Positions 1-6,794 of a stretch of 7,000 nt of DNA are shown here, piece after piece. The position numbers were made by a program, and so were the translations under genes. This DNA is from an uncultured bacterium (GTDB lineage: Bacteria > Bacteroidota > Bacteroidia > Bacteroidales > Bacteroidaceae), in contig CAJMPR010000045.1 in NCBI GenBank assembly GCA_905215345.1, positions 1 to 7,000 on the forward strand. Direction: 5' to 3'. The stretch's first letter is position 1. Each line of letters starts with the position of its first letter. Below the pieces are notes generated by a model that made no database searches, was not told the DNA's origin, and saw only the letters and a list, made by a program, of their open reading frames with translations.

Positions 1-22
1 ATAAAAGGGTGGCATAACAAAA

Positions 23-55
23 AAAAGAAGGTATCCTTTTCAGACACCTTCTTTT
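23..55. terminator. Probable bidirectional intrinsic terminator
   Basis: A 10-bp perfect inverted repeat (AAAAGAAGGT at 23-32, ACCTTCTTTT at 46-55) can extend inward by T34-A44 and C35-G43 past one A-C mismatch, leaving a loop of about 7 nt. The right arm ends in four T and runs into T-rich DNA. The left arm is preceded by more A residues, so the minus-strand transcript would end in a long U tract. It therefore fits termination in either direction. On the + strand it most likely closes a gene lying left of the window. Confidence 0.7.
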
Positions 56-403
56 GCTTATTATTTGTTATCTGTTTACTTATCGGAATCACTTGACCTC
101 CTCAAATATAATCATCATTGTATATCAGCTTATTATATAACACTTGGTACAAATATGATTATTTTATACTCAAAACATAGTTTTATAGAGTGTTTTGTAT
201 GCCCAATAAACGCAAAATAGAATTTTAACTTTATTTAAGTATTTTCTTTTGTTTGCAGATGCTTTCATTTCGCCTTTGATATTTGCATTTGTTTAGCTTT
301 TCTTTTCATAAGCAATTGACTTGCAAAAGCATACCTATTTTTGTCTTTCGTTTTCTATGAAAATGTATTGTATCTTTGCATTGCGAAATAAACAACAATA
401 AGC
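56..403. other. AT-rich intergenic region without a gene
   Basis: No credible coding frame is present in this stretch. It is strongly AT-rich. Visible structures are a 7-bp inverted repeat (CAAAACA at 171-177, TGTTTTG at 191-197, 13-nt spacer) and a loose direct repeat in which CACTTG is followed shortly by CAAATAT and an A/G-T-C/T-AT tail (90-115 and 141-162). A second TAnnTTTG match, TATTTTTG at 336-343 with TTGAC at 316-320 upstream, could be an alternative promoter. The main promoter at the right end is listed separately. No tRNA or other RNA gene was recognised. Confidence 0.6.
346..378 (+). promoter_or_regulatory. Bacteroidetes-type promoter for the 404-1150 gene
   Basis: TATCTTTG at 371-378 matches the Bacteroidetes primary sigma -7 consensus TAnnTTTG exactly. 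About 20 nt upstream lies TTTCG (346-350), an imperfect match to the -33 TTTG element. Transcription would start about 7-8 nt after the -7 box, giving a short leader of under 20 nt before the ATG at 404. There is no Shine-Dalgarno sequence in the leader, as is usual in this phylum. Confidence 0.6.
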
Positions 404-1150
404 ATGAAGCAAAAACAAGATATACTTCACTCTATGATAATCGAGGTTACTATGGTGCTATTAGCTTCGATGGTAGCGTTTCAAGCATGCAATATGCTTG
501 GAATACGAATGAGTTTGATTCCATTAGTTATGGTCATCGGATATGTCATACAAAAACTACTATACCATCTTTGCATTATCTCAGCAAGGTATATTGTTGA
601 TGCAATTCCTCCATCATTTCTAATATCTGTCAAAAAGTGTGTGAGTAAAAAGGCACAATCTTTGGCTTATTCACCTACCTCAAACTGTGAAGAAGTCCAG
701 AAAAAGCGAATGGAGTTATTTCATTATGAATACCAACGTGAGCAGCAACAATACCAATGGCAAAAAGAAAGAGAAGAAGATGAAAAGTTGAATGCTATCC
801 TAAGATACACACGAGATACATTTAAGCGTTTTGATTTGGAGGAAACAGAGATTTACCAAATATGCGAATCTGTCCGCTATTTTGCAACTAACCGTCAAGT
901 GCTTTCTGCAACCGAAATTCATATCAAGAAGCGCACCTTCCTCACTCAAATCTCGTTGAAGAACTTTGCTTGGAATATCGCTTTTCAATATAATATAGGT
1001 AGAGATATGACTACCTCATTTGTAATGGCGACATTTGCAGAGTGGTTTGCCAATTCCACATTTGATACTGTTAGAAAGAATCTGCGAACAACCACAGGAC
1101 GGCATAAGATTGAAATTGACGAGAATATCTTATCGAAATATATCGTTTAA
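404..1150 (+). CDS. Unrecognised two-helix membrane protein with charged cytoplasmic domain
   Basis: This 248-residue protein is not one I recognise. Residues about 11-29 and 37-59 are hydrophobic enough to be two membrane helices separated by a very short loop. Lysines at the N-terminus and basic residues after helix two (K77, K78, K82, K83) suggest that both ends are cytoplasmic. Residues about 96-130 are very rich in E, Q, K and R and may form a coiled coil. The remaining part (about 131-248) looks like a mixed globular domain with several aromatic residues and no catalytic motif I can name. The start at 404 is chosen because it lies 26 nt after the -7 box and precedes the membrane segments. 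The gene has its own promoter and is separated from the restriction operon by a palindrome and a second promoter, so it is probably an independent unit. It could be a neighbour from a mobile element or an accessory defence protein; nothing in the sequence decides this. Confidence 0.75.
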   Translation: MKQKQDILHSMIIEVTMVLLASMVAFQACNMLGIRMSLIPLVMVIGYVIQKLLYHLCIISARYIVDAIPPSFLISVKKCVSKKAQSLAYSPTSNCEEVQKKRMELFHYEYQREQQQYQWQKEREEDEKLNAILRYTRDTFKRFDLEETEIYQICESVRYFATNRQVLSATEIHIKKRTFLTQISLKNFAWNIAFQYNIGRDMTTSFVMATFAEWFANSTFDTVRKNLRTTTGRHKIEIDENILSKYIV

Positions 1151-1159
1151 GCCTCTTTT

Positions 1160-1192
1160 CTACTTCCTGATAATAATTATTATAGGAAGTAG
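1160..1192. promoter_or_regulatory. Nested palindrome, candidate operator or terminator
   Basis: A perfect 9-bp inverted repeat (CTACTTCCT at 1160-1168, AGGAAGTAG at 1184-1192) encloses a perfect 14-bp palindrome (1170-1183, ATAATAATTATTAT). Only G1169 is unpaired between the two. It begins 9 nt after the stop of the upstream gene and ends 22 nt before the -7 box of the regulator gene, so it reaches into or abuts the -33 region. Position and symmetry fit an operator for the XRE protein encoded just downstream. As RNA it could also be a hairpin closing the upstream gene, but no T tract follows, so a standard intrinsic terminator is less likely. Confidence 0.6.
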
Positions 1193-1214
1193 TGCCGGTA
1201 TCAGATAAATTATA

Positions 1215-1222
1215 TAATTTTG
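1215..1222 (+). promoter_or_regulatory. -7 promoter element of the restriction operon
   Basis: TAATTTTG matches TAnnTTTG exactly and lies 26 nt before the ATG at 1248, the same distance as in the promoter of the upstream gene. No good TTTG -33 element is seen at the expected distance (about 1190-1196 reads TAGTGCC). The promoter may therefore be weak or dependent on a regulator, which would agree with the palindrome lying at its upstream edge. Confidence 0.6.
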
Positions 1223-1247
1223 CGCTGTGATTAAAACATTTTACCCT

Positions 1248-1457
1248 ATGGCTAATTTCAACAGACTTAAAGTAGTACTCGCAGAACAGCAGAAAACAGG
1301 AAAATGGCTTGCAGAACAGATTGGAAAATCCAATTGCACTGTAAGTAAATGGTGCAGTAATTCTGTTCAACCAGACCTTAAAACGCTTAATGATATAGCC
1401 AATGCCCTTAATATTGATGTAAAAGATTTGATTGTCAGCAGCGCAAACCATAAATGA
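1248..1457 (+). CDS. XRE/Cro-family helix-turn-helix regulator
   Basis: This is a small DNA-binding protein of 69 residues, about the length of a single HTH_3 domain. The pattern KWLAEQIGK (19-27) followed by NCTVSKWCS (29-37) reads as the scaffold and recognition helices. PDLKTLNDIANALNIDVKDLI (42-62) is the typical tail of this fold, in which a regularly spaced Leu/Ile core follows the turn. The ATG at 1248 is preferred over an in-frame GTG at 1227, because 1227 would lie only a few bases past the -7 box and adds residues unlike the family start. It is the first gene of the operon and stops 9 nt before hsdR. Small XRE proteins beside restriction genes are often controllers that time or limit nuclease expression, and that is the likely role here. 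The palindrome at 1160-1192 is a candidate binding site, which is inference. Confidence 0.88.
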   Translation: MANFNRLKVVLAEQQKTGKWLAEQIGKSNCTVSKWCSNSVQPDLKTLNDIANALNIDVKDLIVSSANHK

Positions 1458-1466
1458 GTTATTGCC

Positions 1467-3782
1467 ATGGAAGTAAACAAGAAAGAACTCAAAGAACAAG
1501 AGATACGCACTCTGTTCATTACTCCTGCCCTCCAACAAAAAGGCTGGGCAGTAAGCATAAACATGCGTGAAGAGTACTATTTTACGGATGGTCGAGTGCT
1601 TGTTGTTGGCAACCAACATTCAGTAGCAGAGGGTAAAAAAGCTGATTACCTATTATACCATAAAGGTAAGCCCATTGCGGTAGTTGAAGCTAAAGATAAT
1701 AAACATGCGGTTGGGGGTGGTATTCAACAAGCTATGGATTATGCCCAAATCCTTGACCTGAAATTTGCCTACTCCAGCAATGGTGATGCGTTCTTAGAAC
1801 ATGACTTTATCACAGGGAAAGAAACAGAAATCAAGTTAGAGGACTTTCCGACGGAGGAAGAGCTGTACAATCGTTATCTGGCATCCAAGAACTATACATC
1901 AGATGAGCTCAACATAATAGAAACTCCTTTCTACTATGATGCCCATAGCCATGAACCAAGATATTATCAACGTATAGCAGTTGACCGTACAGTAGAAGCC
2001 ATCGCAAGAGGACAGCAACGTGTACTTGTGGTAATGGCTACTGGTACAGGCAAGACTTTTACTGCCTTTCAGATAATCCATCGGCTTCATAAAAGCGGAG
2101 CAAAGAAAAAGATTCTTTATCTTGCAGACCGCAATATCCTTATTGACCAGACGATGGTTCAAGACTTCAAACCCTTCAAGAAGTTTATGACTAAGATAAC
2201 TTCTGTTGGAGAGGGTGAAGAAAAAATTGATTCATCATACGAGGTTTATATGGCATTATACCATCAACTAGTCGGTAAAGAGGGTAAGCCTGATCCATTC
2301 TTGGAAGTACAGCCAAACTTCTTTGATTTGATTATCGTTGATGAGTGCCATCGGGGAAGCGCAAAAGACGATTCTGCATGGCGCAAAGTATTGGAGTATT
2401 TCAGCTTTGCCACCCAAATCGGTATGACAGCCACCCCAAAAGCCGATGAGGGAGCAAACAATTTGGATTATTTCGGAGAACCGGTATATACCTATTCCCT
2501 ACTTCAAGGCATCCAAGATGGATTTTTAGCTCCATATCGAGTTACAGCTGACTTTATCAATGTTGATTTGCAAGGATGGACTCCGGAAGAAGGTGAGATA
2601 GATTTATTGGGTAAGGAGATTGAACAGAAATTATATCAAAGACAAAACATAGGTCGTGACCTTGCTATTAAGTTAAGGCGTAAGGTTGTGGCAAACAGAA
2701 TTACTAAAATGTTGCATGACATAGGTCGTATGACAAAAACAATTGTATTCTGCTCAGATATTGAGGAAGCAGCCGAAATGCGGACGTTGCTTATTAACAT
2801 GAATAGTGACTTATGTAAAAAATCACCTTATTATGTGACACGTATTGTCGGTGAGGATAAAGAAGGGAAGAAACAACTGGACAACTTTATCAGTGTTGAT
2901 GAACCCTATCCGGTAATTGTTACCACCTCCGAACTCCTATCTACAGGAGTGGATTGTAAAACTTGTGGGTTAATCGTCATAGATAAAGAAATTGGCTCTA
3001 TGACTGAATTTAAGCAAATCATCGGACGTGGCACACGGCTTAGAAAAGATAAAGGCAAGTGGCATTTGGAAATCCTTGACTTTCGCAATGCCACAGCCAA
3101 ATTCAAAGACCCTGCATTTGATGGCGACCCGGAACCGCCCAAAGGAGGAGGGAAAAAGCCCAAGCCTTACAAAATCATTGACGACCCGGGTCCCACTGTT
3201 TCTGAACCTCGTGAGAAATACATCATAAACGGTAAGGACATTCGTATTGCCCATGAAATAGTATCTGTATTGGGCGAAGATGGCAAGACAATGAGAACGG
3301 AAAGTGTTCAGTCGTTTGCTAAAAAACAATTATTGCGTCATTATCAAACCTTGGATGATTTCATACAGACTTGGACGGAGGCAGAACGCAAACAAGCCAT
3401 TATGGATGAGTTAAAGGAATATGCTATTTTGATAGATGCTGTACGTGAAGCGAATCCTGCATTGAAGGATGCTGATATTTTTGATGTGATATGCCACGTT
3501 GCGTTTGATCAACCACCACTGACCAGAAAAGAAAGAGCGAACAATGTAAAGAAACGCAACTACTTCGGAAAGTATGAAGGCAAAGCTCGTGAAGTATTGG
3601 AGGCTCTTCTTGAAAAATATGCAGAAAATGGTATTCTTGATTTTGAAAAGGCAAACATTTTGGAAATACCACCTTTCAACAGCATAGGAAAACCAACTAA
3701 AATCATAAAGTTATTCGGTGGCAAAGTCGCTTTTGAACAAGCTATCAGAGAACTTGAATATCAAATATATAAATCAGCTTAA
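1467..3782 (+). CDS. hsdR: Type I restriction enzyme R subunit (HsdR), EcoEI-like
   Basis: This 771-residue motor and nuclease subunit of a Type I restriction enzyme translocates unmodified DNA with ATP and cuts it. The N-terminal nuclease shows the PD-(D/E)xK-type pattern D60 followed by E74-A-K76. The SF2 helicase core follows: Walker A ATGTGKT (191-197), DECH box (292-295), motif III TATP (321-324), motif V region TTSELLSTGVD (486-496) and motif VI QIIGRGTR (517-524). A Gly/Pro/Lys-rich linker (about 552-575) leads to a helical C-terminal domain (about 590-770) like that of EcoEI-type R subunits. The length is usual for that compact branch and shorter than the roughly 1000-residue EcoR124-type subunits. 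All key residues are present, so it appears intact. The ATG at 1467 lies 9 nt after the regulator, and the stop lies 2 nt before hsdM. There is no clear Shine-Dalgarno sequence. Confidence 0.96.
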   Translation: MEVNKKELKEQEIRTLFITPALQQKGWAVSINMREEYYFTDGRVLVVGNQHSVAEGKKADYLLYHKGKPIAVVEAKDNKHAVGGGIQQAMDYAQILDLKFAYSSNGDAFLEHDFITGKETEIKLEDFPTEEELYNRYLASKNYTSDELNIIETPFYYDAHSHEPRYYQRIAVDRTVEAIARGQQRVLVVMATGTGKTFTAFQIIHRLHKSGAKKKILYLADRNILIDQTMVQDFKPFKKFMTKITSVGEGEEKIDSSYEVYMALYHQLVGKEGKPDPFLEVQPNFFDLIIVDECHRGSAKDDSAWRKVLEYFSFATQIGMTATPKADEGANNLDYFGEPVYTYSLLQGIQDGFLAPYRVTADFINVDLQGWTPEEGEIDLLGKEIEQKLYQRQNIGRDLAIKLRRKVVANRITKMLHDIGRMTKTIVFCSDIEEAAEMRTLLINMNSDLCKKSPYYVTRIVGEDKEGKKQLDNFISVDEPYPVIVTTSELLSTGVDCKTCGLIVIDKEIGSMTEFKQIIGRGTRLRKDKGKWHLEILDFRNATAKFKDPAFDGDPEPPKGGGKKPKPYKIIDDPGPTVSEPREKYIINGKDIRIAHEIVSVLGEDGKTMRTESVQSFAKKQLLRHYQTLDDFIQTWTEAERKQAIMDELKEYAILIDAVREANPALKDADIFDVICHVAFDQPPLTRKERANNVKKRNYFGKYEGKAREVLEALLEKYAENGILDFEKANILEIPPFNSIGKPTKIIKLFGGKVAFEQAIRELEYQIYKSA

Positions 3783-3784
3783 AA

Positions 3785-5293
3785 ATGGCAGTAAATAATA
3801 TCATAAAGCGAATCCAAAATATCATGCGTCAGGATGCAGGTATCAATGGTGACGCACAGAGAATAGAACAAATGACTTGGATGTTCTTCTTGAAAGTCTA
3901 TGACACTCAGGAAGAGACTTGGGAATACAAAGATGATAACTACAAGTCCATCATCCCCGAAGATTTGCGTTGGCGTAGGTGGGCGGTAGATGAAAAAGAC
4001 GGTGAGGCATTGACTGGTGATGCTCTGCTCTCTTTTGTCAATGAGAAATTGTTTCCTACATTGAAAAATCTTCCGGTAAATGCCGATACACCACGAGCAA
4101 AGAGTATTGTTCAAGAAACATTTGCCGATTTGAACCAGTACATGAAGAACGGAACGCTTTTGCGTCAGGTAATTAATATCGTAAATGAAATCGAATTTGA
4201 CGATGCAGACGACCGCCACACATTCGGGGATATTTATGAGGGAATCTTGAAAGACCTACAATCAGCAGGAAATGCCGGAGAGTTTTATACTCCACGTGCG
4301 TTGACTGATTTTATCGTCATGATGCTCGACCCGAAATTGGGTGAGACCTTTGGCGACTTCACCAGTGGAACAGGAGGTTTTCTTACCTCTGCTCTCAATT
4401 ATATGAGTAAGAGCGTCGGTTCTGCCGAAGATGGAGAAAAACTGCAAAATGCAGTCGTGGGACAAGAATGGAAACCGCTACCTTATCTTTTGAGTATAAC
4501 AAATCTGTTACTCCATGATATTGAAGCTCCCAATATAGCTAACTGTGATTCGCTTGGAACAAATATCACTGATTTCAAGGAAAGCGATAAAGTGGATGTT
4601 ATCGGTATGAATCCTCCGTATGGCGGTAGCACAGAAGATAGTGTAAAAAGCAATTTCCCGGTGCAATACCGTTCAAGTGAAACTGCGGATTTATTCATAG
4701 CCCTTATCATGTACCGCCTCAAAGCTGGTGGTAGATGCGGTGTGATTATCCCTGACGGCTTCCTGTTTGGTACGGATGGAGCTAAACTTGCATTAAAAGA
4801 GAATCTACTCCGCAAGTTTAATCTGCATACTATTATCCGTTTGCCGGGTTCTATATTCTCTCCATATACCTCTATTGCAACCAATATTCTGTTCTTTAAT
4901 AATGAGGCTGCTGAAGGCTGCAAAGAAGGATTCAAGACCAAAGAGACATGGTTCTATCGTTTGGATATGCCGGAAGGCTACAAGCACTTCTCAAAGACCA
5001 ATCCAATGAAAGTGGAACACACGCTGCCTATTCAGGAATGGTGGAAAGATAGGAAAGAAATTATAAGTGACGAAGAGGGAGAAAAGAGTCGTGTGTTTAC
5101 TGCTCAACAACTGATTGACTTGGATTGTAACTTTGACCAATGCAAGTTCCCGAAAGAGGAAGAAGAAATACTCCCTCCAGCAGAACTGCTCAAACAATAT
5201 TTTGAGAAGCGTGCCGCACTTGATCATGAAATAGACAAAACGCTTTCTGAGATTCAAAAAATTCTCGGTATAGACATAAAATCGTGTAACTGA
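3785..5293 (+). CDS. hsdM: Type I modification methyltransferase M subunit (HsdM)
   Basis: This 502-residue N6-adenine methyltransferase subunit works with HsdS to methylate the recognition site and, with HsdR added, forms the restriction complex. The helical HsdM N-terminal domain covers about residues 5-135, including the typical MTWMFFLKVYD stretch (30-40). GEFYTP (165-170) marks the start of the catalytic domain. The SAM-binding motif I is DFTSGTGGFL (191-200), where many HsdM proteins have DPxCGTGGFL. The catalytic motif IV is NPPYGG (276-281), the [N/D]PPY/F signature of gamma-class N6-adenine enzymes. The helical C-terminus (about 460-500) is the part that usually contacts HsdS. Length and motifs indicate an intact enzyme. 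It starts 2 nt after hsdR. Unlike compact operons in which hsdS directly follows, two other genes separate it from hsdS. Confidence 0.96.
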   Translation: MAVNNIIKRIQNIMRQDAGINGDAQRIEQMTWMFFLKVYDTQEETWEYKDDNYKSIIPEDLRWRRWAVDEKDGEALTGDALLSFVNEKLFPTLKNLPVNADTPRAKSIVQETFADLNQYMKNGTLLRQVINIVNEIEFDDADDRHTFGDIYEGILKDLQSAGNAGEFYTPRALTDFIVMMLDPKLGETFGDFTSGTGGFLTSALNYMSKSVGSAEDGEKLQNAVVGQEWKPLPYLLSITNLLLHDIEAPNIANCDSLGTNITDFKESDKVDVIGMNPPYGGSTEDSVKSNFPVQYRSSETADLFIALIMYRLKAGGRCGVIIPDGFLFGTDGAKLALKENLLRKFNLHTIIRLPGSIFSPYTSIATNILFFNNEAAEGCKEGFKTKETWFYRLDMPEGYKHFSKTNPMKVEHTLPIQEWWKDRKEIISDEEGEKSRVFTAQQLIDLDCNFDQCKFPKEEEEILPPAELLKQYFEKRAALDHEIDKTLSEIQKILGIDIKSCN

Positions 5294-5308
5294 TAATCGT
5301 GAAGTGAT

Positions 5309-6325
5309 ATGAAAGATTTGACCATCTCAAACATTGAAAGGCAAAATGTACTCAACAACCGCTTTGCGATCAGTAAAGTTCAGGAGCATCTTGACATTGA
5401 AGGAATGCTCTTTGAGGGAGAGTATCGCTTTACAAAAAAAATGGTTGCCGATTTCTACGAAGTAGAAGAACGAACCATAGAACGCTACTTGGAAAAACAT
5501 TCCGATGAATTATCGGCTAACGGATATATTTTATGTAAGGGTAAACACTTGAAAGAGTTGAAGTTGCAATTTGCTCCCGTCATAAATGTCGGGAGCAAAA
5601 CGACACAGCTCGGATTGTTTAACTTCCGTTCATTCTTAGACATGGGGATGTTGCTTACAGAGAGTGAGAAAGCTAAAAAAGTCCGTAGTCTTATCTTGGA
5701 TTTTGTGATTACCACCATCAACGAAAAGACTGGCGGAGGAACAAAATATATAAATCGCAGGGATGTACATTATCTTCCTGCTGCAATCACAGAAGAAAAC
5801 TATCGGAAAAATCTCACTTCCGCCATCAATCAATATGTGGACGGACATCCCACATATAAGTATTCCCAGATTACAGATTTTATCTATAAGGCTGTTTTCA
5901 AGGAGAATGCCAAAGAATATAGGGAAGTTTTGAAACTTGACTCTAAGGATAATGTTCGACACACGTTGTATTCAGAAGTTCTATTGGTTATCTCTTCTTT
6001 TGAAAACGGAGTGGGTGCTGCTATCAGTGAACGATTCAAGGAAAATGGCGGCAGAAAACTTACCATTGACGAGGTAGAGCGCATTGTGAATGAACTTGCC
6101 GAACACCCGATGCAGAAACCTTACCTAAATGATGCCAGAACAAAAATGGCTTCAAGAGATTTCAGCTTCCGGGATGCGTATCATGGTAATATAGCAGATT
6201 ATCTGCAAGCTGTTACTCCTGAAGAGTTTGAACGATTCATCGGTGACCAGTCTATTGATTTTGACCGTATTTTAGCGGATAACAAAGATGTGCTTAAACG
6301 CTTAAAGCAGGCAGAAGATGAGTAA
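5309..6325 (+). CDS. Putative DNA-binding protein (RhuM/BRO-N-like), possible antitoxin of downstream Doc
   Basis: This 338-residue protein lies inside the restriction operon, 15 nt after hsdM and overlapping the Doc-like gene by 8 nt. Residues about 38-62 (EYRFTKKMVADFYEVEERTIERYLE) read as a helix-turn-helix. The stretch at about 101-135 (LGLFNFRSFLDMGMLL followed by a helix rich in K and R) resembles the second half of RhuM and BRO-N type domains, in which a tyrosine- or phenylalanine-led segment is followed by a helix. This match is by eye and is not a profile hit. The C-terminal half (about 160-338) is mostly helical and charged and is not recognised. An upstream overlapping DNA-binding gene is the standard layout for antitoxins, so it may neutralise the Doc-like protein or repress the pair. 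It is, however, much larger than Phd. No Fic inhibitory motif (S/T-xxx-E-G/N) was found in it. I recall RhuM-Fic fusions in restriction loci, but this was not checked. Confidence 0.6.
   Translation: MKDLTISNIERQNVLNNRFAISKVQEHLDIEGMLFEGEYRFTKKMVADFYEVEERTIERYLEKHSDELSANGYILCKGKHLKELKLQFAPVINVGSKTTQLGLFNFRSFLDMGMLLTESEKAKKVRSLILDFVITTINEKTGGGTKYINRRDVHYLPAAITEENYRKNLTSAINQYVDGHPTYKYSQITDFIYKAVFKENAKEYREVLKLDSKDNVRHTLYSEVLLVISSFENGVGAAISERFKENGGRKLTIDEVERIVNELAEHPMQKPYLNDARTKMASRDFSFRDAYHGNIADYLQAVTPEEFERFIGDQSIDFDRILADNKDVLKRLKQAEDE
5570..5599. repeat. Perfect 10-bp inverted repeat inside the 5309-6325 gene
   Basis: TTTGCTCCCG at 5570-5579 is exactly complementary in reverse to CGGGAGCAAA at 5590-5599. 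The 10-nt spacer allows three more pairs (5581-5583 with 5586-5588) beyond a T-T mismatch. It is GC-rich for this AT-rich locus and codes for residues 88-97 of the protein. No T tract follows on either strand, so it is not an ordinary intrinsic terminator. It could be an RNA hairpin that affects read-through or translation, an internal operator, or chance. Confidence 0.55.
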
Positions 6326-6794
6326 GGAAATTGTTTACATAGATTACGATGAAGCCTTAAACATCTATGGCAAAATGATTGATGCCAGTGATGGTGGTTT
6401 TGAAGGAGTGCGTGATGAAGGGGGTATTCGTGCAGCATTGGATTTTGTGCAAAATGATTTATACTATCCAACCTTTGCCGACAAACTAACCTATCTGATG
6501 TATAGATTCTGCTCTGGGCATTTTTTCAATGACGGGAATAAGCGTATTGCACTGACTTTGGGTACATACTTCTTACACAAAAATAATTACTATTGGCACG
6601 CTTGCATTTGTATGCGTACATTGGAATCTATCATTTATCATGTGGCAGCATCAAATATCGACCAAGATTTGTTGTTGCGCATCGTCAATAGCTTTTTGAC
6701 AAGTAAAGATTATGACGAAGAACTGAAGATAGATATTGCCAATGCCATGAGCAAAGGAGAGTTAGGAATACAAGGAGAAGATTACGAACAATGA
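6318..6794 (+). CDS. Death-on-curing (Doc/Fic-family) toxin-like protein
   Basis: This 158-residue Fic-fold protein carries the catalytic loop HFFNDGNKR (68-76), matching the Doc-type signature HxFx[D/N][A/G]NKR. It has the catalytic His68, the acidic D72 and the anion-binding G73-N74-K75-R76. The lysine where classical Fic AMPylases have glycine points to Doc, whose characterised P1 member phosphorylates EF-Tu; whether this protein does the same is inference. The upstream GGFEGVRDEGGIRAALD (26-42) is the usual Doc-family N-terminal helix and turn. The length is slightly above P1 Doc (about 126 residues), with an acidic C-terminal extension. No self-inhibitory S/T-xxx-E-G/N motif is evident. 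It starts within the end of the 338-residue gene (8-nt overlap) and its stop overlaps the hsdS start by 4 nt (ATGA), so all three are probably translationally coupled. All motif residues are present, so it is likely active. Confidence 0.88.
   Translation: MSKEIVYIDYDEALNIYGKMIDASDGGFEGVRDEGGIRAALDFVQNDLYYPTFADKLTYLMYRFCSGHFFNDGNKRIALTLGTYFLHKNNYYWHACICMRTLESIIYHVAASNIDQDLLLRIVNSFLTSKDYDEELKIDIANAMSKGELGIQGEDYEQ

Noticed and set aside
376..600. 74-codon open frame on the + strand
   Set aside because: It begins inside the -7 box of the promoter and runs in another frame of the 404-1150 gene, with no recognisable features.
1227..1247. GTG start giving a 76-residue XRE protein
   Set aside because: It lies just 5 nt after the -7 box, at or before the expected transcription start, and the ATG at 1248 begins a normal family N-terminus.
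1071..1619. 182-codon open frame on the minus strand
   Set aside because: It crosses the end of the membrane-protein gene, the palindrome, the whole XRE gene and the hsdR start, and its translation is rich in F, Y, S and C with no domain. It is an antisense shadow.
3183..3192. 10-bp palindrome GACCCGGGTC in hsdR
   Set aside because: It falls in the Gly/Pro/Lys linker where codons are locally GC-rich, and it has no spacer for a hairpin and no plausible regulatory position.
3779..4941. Minus-strand open frames of 146 and 152 codons opposite hsdM
   Set aside because: They lie wholly opposite a well-supported methyltransferase gene and their translations look like antisense composition.
6393..6407. 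Possible Fic self-inhibitory motif near SDGGFEG in the Doc-like protein
   Set aside because: The S/T-xxx-E-G/N spacing is not met (four residues lie between S24 and E29), and this stretch is the ordinary Doc-family N-terminal turn.
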